DNA of 7,832 nt from Roseovarius sp. (GTDB lineage Bacteria > Pseudomonadota > Alphaproteobacteria > Rhodobacterales > Rhodobacteraceae). Location of the stretch: contig JALQUE010000170.1 in assembly GCA_023260815.1 (NCBI GenBank), forward strand, positions 1 to 7,832. The letters run 5' to 3'. Below the pieces are notes generated by a model that had not been told where the DNA came from, ran no database searches, and saw nothing but the letters and a program-made list of their open reading frames with translations. The position numbers were made by a program, and so were the translations under genes. Position 1 is the stretch's first letter. Each line of letters starts with the position of its first letter. This document shows, one piece after another, positions 5,929-7,832 of this stretch.

Positions 5929-6624
5929 ATGGCCCGCATGACCAAGACCGAACGCATCGCCCGCGAAGGGCTGATGAAGAACCTGATCCATCTCAATCGT
6001 GACGGCTGGATCTCGTCGATGATCGAGGATGACATCCCCGAGGCCTGGCACACGCTTGAGGCCGATCTGGATGTCGAGGAGAAGAAGGAGAAGGTGACGC
6101 TCTATCTGGATCGGTCGGTGGCGCGGGTCTTTCGGGCGATGGGGACGGGGTATCAGGCGCGGATCAACCGCCTGCTGGCCACATGGGTGCAGATGAAGAT
6201 CGCGCAGGAACTCAAGCTGGACGCATTTCTGGACAAGCGCATGGCGGCCGCGGTGGGCGACACGGCGCAAACCGAAGCGGAGGATACGCCGGACCCGGAC
6301 AGCGCGCCCGGCGAGTCGCCCTCCCATTCCCCGCAAGTCGCCGCTGCGATGAAAGAATTCCGCAAGGAGCAGCTTGAGAATGAAGCGCGCGCGGCCGAAG
6401 AGCGGGAAAAGAACAGCATGAGCGTCTGGGAGCGCGTCGGGCTGGAGGATGAGCGACGGCGTCAGGCCGAAGCGGACGCCCTTGAGGAGGGGTATCGTCG
6501 CCGCGCATTGGAGCGCGAGGCGCAAGACCGGGCACAAGATCGGGCGCGGGAGCGTATGCGGGACCGTATGCAAGGTGAGGGGCAAGATGGGGCACAAGAT
6601 GGGCCGCGGGACAAGCCAAAGTGA
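5929..6624 (+). CDS. BrnA-antitoxin-like (DUF4415) protein with a long charged C-terminal tail
   Basis: This 231-residue cytoplasmic protein has a segment around residues 54-93 (EKVTLYLDRSVARVFRAMG, then GYQARINRLLATWVQMK) matching the DUF4415/BrnA pattern, a ribbon-helix-helix DNA-binding fold normally found in short antitoxins of about 90 residues. Before it lies a charged 50-residue segment with DIPEAWHTLE, also reminiscent of the D-x-P-x-x-W stretch of such antitoxins. After it come a low-complexity acidic, Ser/Pro-rich linker (about 108-138) and a very charged region likely to form helix or coiled coil (about 139-210). The end is repetitive, built of QDRAQDRARER and QDGAQDGPRDK. There is no membrane segment or signal. 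The ATG is chosen for GGAG 7 nt upstream; ATG 5938 is possible. No BrnT-like toxin is adjacent on either side, so a toxin-antitoxin role is not supported here. A DNA-binding regulator or structural role is equally possible. Confidence 0.78.
   Translation: MARMTKTERIAREGLMKNLIHLNRDGWISSMIEDDIPEAWHTLEADLDVEEKKEKVTLYLDRSVARVFRAMGTGYQARINRLLATWVQMKIAQELKLDAFLDKRMAAAVGDTAQTEAEDTPDPDSAPGESPSHSPQVAAAMKEFRKEQLENEARAAEEREKNSMSVWERVGLEDERRRQAEADALEEGYRRRALEREAQDRAQDRARERMRDRMQGEGQDGAQDGPRDKPK
6522..6611 (+). repeat. Internal 30-bp direct repeat at exactly 60-bp offset
   Basis: 6522-6551 and 6582-6611 match at 26 of 30 bases and keep the reading frame. They encode the related peptides QDRAQDRARE and QDGAQDGPRD. 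This is a partial duplication within the low-complexity 3' end of the DUF4415 gene and a likely site of length variation between strains. Confidence 0.6.
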
Positions 6625-6666
6625 TGCAGGGGCGATTGCCCGTCAGCCCGGCACAAGGCTGCCCTG

Positions 6667-6701
6667 AAAATGCAGCGGGGCGAGCCAATGGCCCGCCCCG
6701 C
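6667..6701 (-). terminator. Probable terminator of the second cold-shock gene
   Basis: GCGGGGCG (6675-6682) pairs with CGCCCCGC (6694-6701), with an extra GCC/GGC pairing inside the loop. On the minus strand it is followed by TGCATTTT, a short, interrupted T-run. It lies about 40 bp past the cold-shock stop codon and 50 bp past the convergent DUF4415 gene, and could serve both. Confidence 0.55.
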
Positions 6702-6741
6702 GAAATCTCAAGATCCGTCCCTGAGGGAGCGGAGCAGTCGC

Positions 6742-6948
6742 TTATGCGAGCTGCAGGTTGGTCGCGCTTTCGCGGCCGTCACGGCCTGCTTCGACGTCGT
6801 AGGTCACTTTCTGGTCGTCTGCCAGGCCGGTCAGGCCCGAACGCTCGACGGCGCTGATGTGAACGAAAACGTCCTTGCCACCTGTGTCAGGTGCGATAAA
6901 GCCGAAGCCTTTGGTTGTGTTGAACCATTTCACGGTGCCATTGGCCAT
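6742..6948 (-). CDS. cspA: Cold-shock domain protein, copy 2
   Basis: This second complete 68-residue cold-shock protein is identical to copy 1 at 58 of 68 positions. It has RNP1 KGFGFI (13-18) and RNP2 DVFVHI (26-31). Substitutions relative to copy 1 are mostly conservative (Tyr15Phe, Glu21Asp, Gly22Thr, Ala37Ser, Asn45Asp, Phe50Tyr, Ile52Val and three near the C-terminus), so the RNA-binding face is unchanged. The start is ATG 6948, supported by AGGAG (complement of 6956-6960) and by equal length with copy 1. The frame runs open upstream to 7164, but that extension would read through the leader. No clear promoter is visible; a weak CTGTCA-N17-TTATTC lies at 7055-7083. The related leader and similar gene layout indicate duplication together with the 5' region. 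Confidence 0.97.
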   Translation of the reverse strand: MANGTVKWFNTTKGFGFIAPDTGGKDVFVHISAVERSGLTGLADDQKVTYDVEAGRDGRESATNLQLA

Positions 6949-6968
6949 CCGTAGTCTCCTAGATTTGT

Positions 6969-7027
6969 GCTGCCCGCGGAACTGCGGCAACCCGGCGTCG
7001 TCGTCTGGATCGATTGACTGAGCGCCG
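6969..7027 (-). promoter_or_regulatory. Structured 5' leader of cold-shock copy 2
   Basis: The transcript can form GUUGCCGC/GCGGGCAGC (6969-6991 on the plus strand) with the hexaloop AGUUCC and the same bulged G as in copy 1, and an outer CGGCG/CGCCG helix (7023-7027 with 6993-6997). The hairpin ends about 8 nt before the Shine-Dalgarno sequence. Relative to copy 1, four loop bases differ, and the single stem change (C to U) still pairs with G. Confidence 0.5.
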
Positions 7028-7111
7028 TTTGAAGGGAGACAGTGGGTCGAAAAAGAATAACTTAGCAGGAGCGCGTATGACAGGTGCGGGACCGTTTGGC
7101 AAGGAAAATCG

Positions 7112-7444
7112 GTGCGCGTGCCCTGTAACCCGGTGTTAAGCTTTGTCTGTTTAACTGTCGCCATGTCAGGTCATGTCTCCTCCCTGTCCCTCGGGGCCGT
7201 CTTTTTCCTTATGCTCAGTTTGGCGGCACCGGGCGTCATGCCGCTTGTCGGGCAGGCGGCGGGTTTGCGCGCGGCGGGTCTTGCACGGGTCGCGGGACGG
7301 GGCGTCGGGTTCGATGCGCTGCCTGTCGTTTGGGCCTTGCCACCGGGCGACAGGATCAAGGTGATTGAATGGCCCGTGATCAGGGCGCGAATCCTGTGGC
7401 GGTTCCGCAAGTCACGATGGGTTCCTCCGAATGATTCCGGATGA
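7112..7444 (+). CDS. Hypothetical small protein, possibly exported or membrane-anchored
   Basis: The frame encodes 110 residues that I do not recognise. GTG 7112 is chosen because AAGGA (7101-7105) sits 6 nt upstream; ATG 7163 would give 93 residues but has no ribosome-binding site. A hydrophobic segment near residues 26-46 (core LGAVFFLMLSLAAPGVMP) could be a signal peptide or single membrane anchor. The C-terminal third is strongly basic and Trp-rich, with IKVIEWPVIRARILWRFRKS followed by RWVPP. It diverges from cold-shock copy 2 and converges on ettA. GC-rich DNA easily leaves frames open by chance, so the hydrophobic-then-basic layout and the RBS are the only support. Confidence 0.5.
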   Translation: MRVPCNPVLSFVCLTVAMSGHVSSLSLGAVFFLMLSLAAPGVMPLVGQAAGLRAAGLARVAGRGVGFDALPVVWALPPGDRIKVIEWPVIRARILWRFRKSRWVPPNDSG

Positions 7445-7489
7445 TCATGGGGTTCGGCACCGGGCAGATATTTGCCGGGGTGATCCCTT

Positions 7490-7545
7490 GCCTGTCACTG
7501 GTGGCCTGTCATTGGCGGCCTATCATTGGCGGCCTGTCATCGGCG
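7490..7545. repeat. Four 14-bp tandem repeats
   Basis: Units start at 7490, 7504, 7518 and 7532 without gaps, with consensus GCCTGTCATTGGCG. Unit 2 equals the consensus, units 3 and 4 each differ at one base, and unit 1 at two. Each unit has GCC and GGC arms around seven bases and so could form a tiny hairpin. The array lies between the convergent 7112-7444 gene and ettA. Confidence 0.8.
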
Positions 7546-7555
7546 CGGCGCCGCG

Positions 7556-7584
7556 GCCCGAGACGACATGACACCGTCTCGGGC
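7556..7584 (-). terminator. Perfect 10-bp-stem hairpin downstream of ettA
   Basis: GCCCGAGACG (7556-7565) and CGTCTCGGGC (7575-7584) pair perfectly around a 9-nt loop, 20 bp past the ettA stop. It is probably the ettA transcript end, and possibly also that of the convergent small gene. No T-run is present on either strand, so termination may need Rho, or the stem may protect the 3' end. Confidence 0.5.
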
Positions 7585-7604
7585 AAGGGGCAGGCGCGGG
7601 TGGG

Positions 7605-7832
7605 TCAGCGCGCGAATTTCTTGTGCTTGATCCGCTTGGGTTCCAGCGCATCGGGGCCGAGGCGACGTTTCTTGTCTTCCTCGTAATCCTCGAAGTTGCC
7701 TTCGAACCATTCCACATGGGCTTCGCCTTCGAAGGCAAGGATGTGGGTACAGATACGGTCAAGGAAGAAACGGTCGTGCGAGATGACAACCGCACAGCCC
7801 GCGAAATCAACCAGAGCGTCTTCCAAGGCACG
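7605..7832 (-). CDS. ettA: EttA, ABC-F translational throttle ATPase (C-terminal 75 aa only)
   Basis: The last 75 codons of EttA are present; the 5' part lies beyond the right edge of the window. EttA is a soluble ABC-F protein that binds the ribosomal E site and gates entry into elongation according to the ATP/ADP ratio. The visible part contains the end of the second ABC domain, with switch histidine in VVISHDRFFLDR. The characteristic EttA tail follows: THILAFEG, EWFEGNFEDYEEDKKRRLG and PDALEPKRIKHKK. It ends in a normal stop at 7605. The match to the family end is close, so identity is secure even though Walker motifs are out of view. Confidence 0.95.
   Translation of the reverse strand, partial: RALEDALVDFAGCAVVISHDRFFLDRICTHILAFEGEAHVEWFEGNFEDYEEDKKRRLGPDALEPKRIKHKKFAR

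Noticed and set aside
5836..6597. 253-codon open frame on the minus strand opposite the DUF4415 gene
   Set aside because: The plus-strand frame has a ribosome-binding site and a recognisable domain. The minus frame is Arg/Leu/Pro-rich, matches nothing known and crosses the 11-bp repeat array.
5929..6624. BrnT-BrnA toxin-antitoxin pair
   Set aside because: No BrnT-like frame is present on either side. The neighbours are an L,D-transpeptidase and a cold-shock gene.
6949..7164. 140-residue version of cold-shock copy 2
   Set aside because: The extension reads through the leader. Equal length to copy 1 and the AGGAG before ATG 6948 fix the shorter protein.
7490..7545. CRISPR array
   Set aside because: The 14-bp units abut with no spacers and there are no cas genes.
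7441..7686. 81-codon plus-strand frame overlapping the 14-bp repeats
   Set aside because: It runs antisense into ettA, is built partly of repeat DNA and has no ribosome-binding site, although its ATG overlaps the preceding stop as ATGA.

Overview
The window looks like chromosomal DNA of a Rhodobacteraceae-type (Roseobacter-like) alphaproteobacterium. The DNA is GC-rich, and the recognisable proteins (GcvP C-terminus, EttA C-terminus, 68-residue cold-shock proteins, SNGC-type L,D-transpeptidase) resemble that group. This placement rests on recalled family resemblance, not on a search. No rRNA, tRNA, CRISPR array, transposase or phage gene was seen.

Layout, left to right. (1) 1-818 is a gene-poor, apparently rearranged stretch. 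It holds a hairpin, a small ORF with a very good ribosome-binding site, and the last ~120 codons of glycine dehydrogenase (gcvP) without the rest of the gene. About 300 bp with no recognisable gene follow. (2) 819-4024 (minus) is a two-gene ABC transporter operon, ATPase ybbA then permease ybbP, joined by a 4-bp ATGA overlap. The GDSL esterase tesA (4023-4700, plus) is divergent from it. This ybbP-ybbA/tesA arrangement is the same as in Escherichia coli; here the two divergent start codons share one CATG. (3) 4714-5728 (minus) holds a cold-shock gene with a long structured leader and its own terminator, preceded by an exported L,D-transpeptidase gene. (4) 5729-5928 is a divergent intergenic region with an 11-bp tandem repeat. 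(5) 5929-6624 (plus) encodes a BrnA-antitoxin-like (DUF4415) domain followed by a long charged tail, with no BrnT toxin beside it. (6) 6667-7027 (minus) holds a second cold-shock gene, 85% identical to the first in protein, with a homologous leader hairpin. (7) 7112-7444 (plus) is an unrecognised small, possibly exported protein. (8) 7445-7604 carries four 14-bp tandem repeats and a perfect 10-bp-stem hairpin. (9) 7605-7832 (minus) is the C-terminal end of ettA, cut by the window edge.

Most genes are ordinary housekeeping or envelope functions. No complete new multi-gene system is evident. The points most worth a second look are the paired cold-shock leaders, where the stem is kept while the loop has changed; the truncated gcvP remnant coupled to a mini-ORF; the toxin-less DUF4415 protein; and the two short tandem-repeat arrays.
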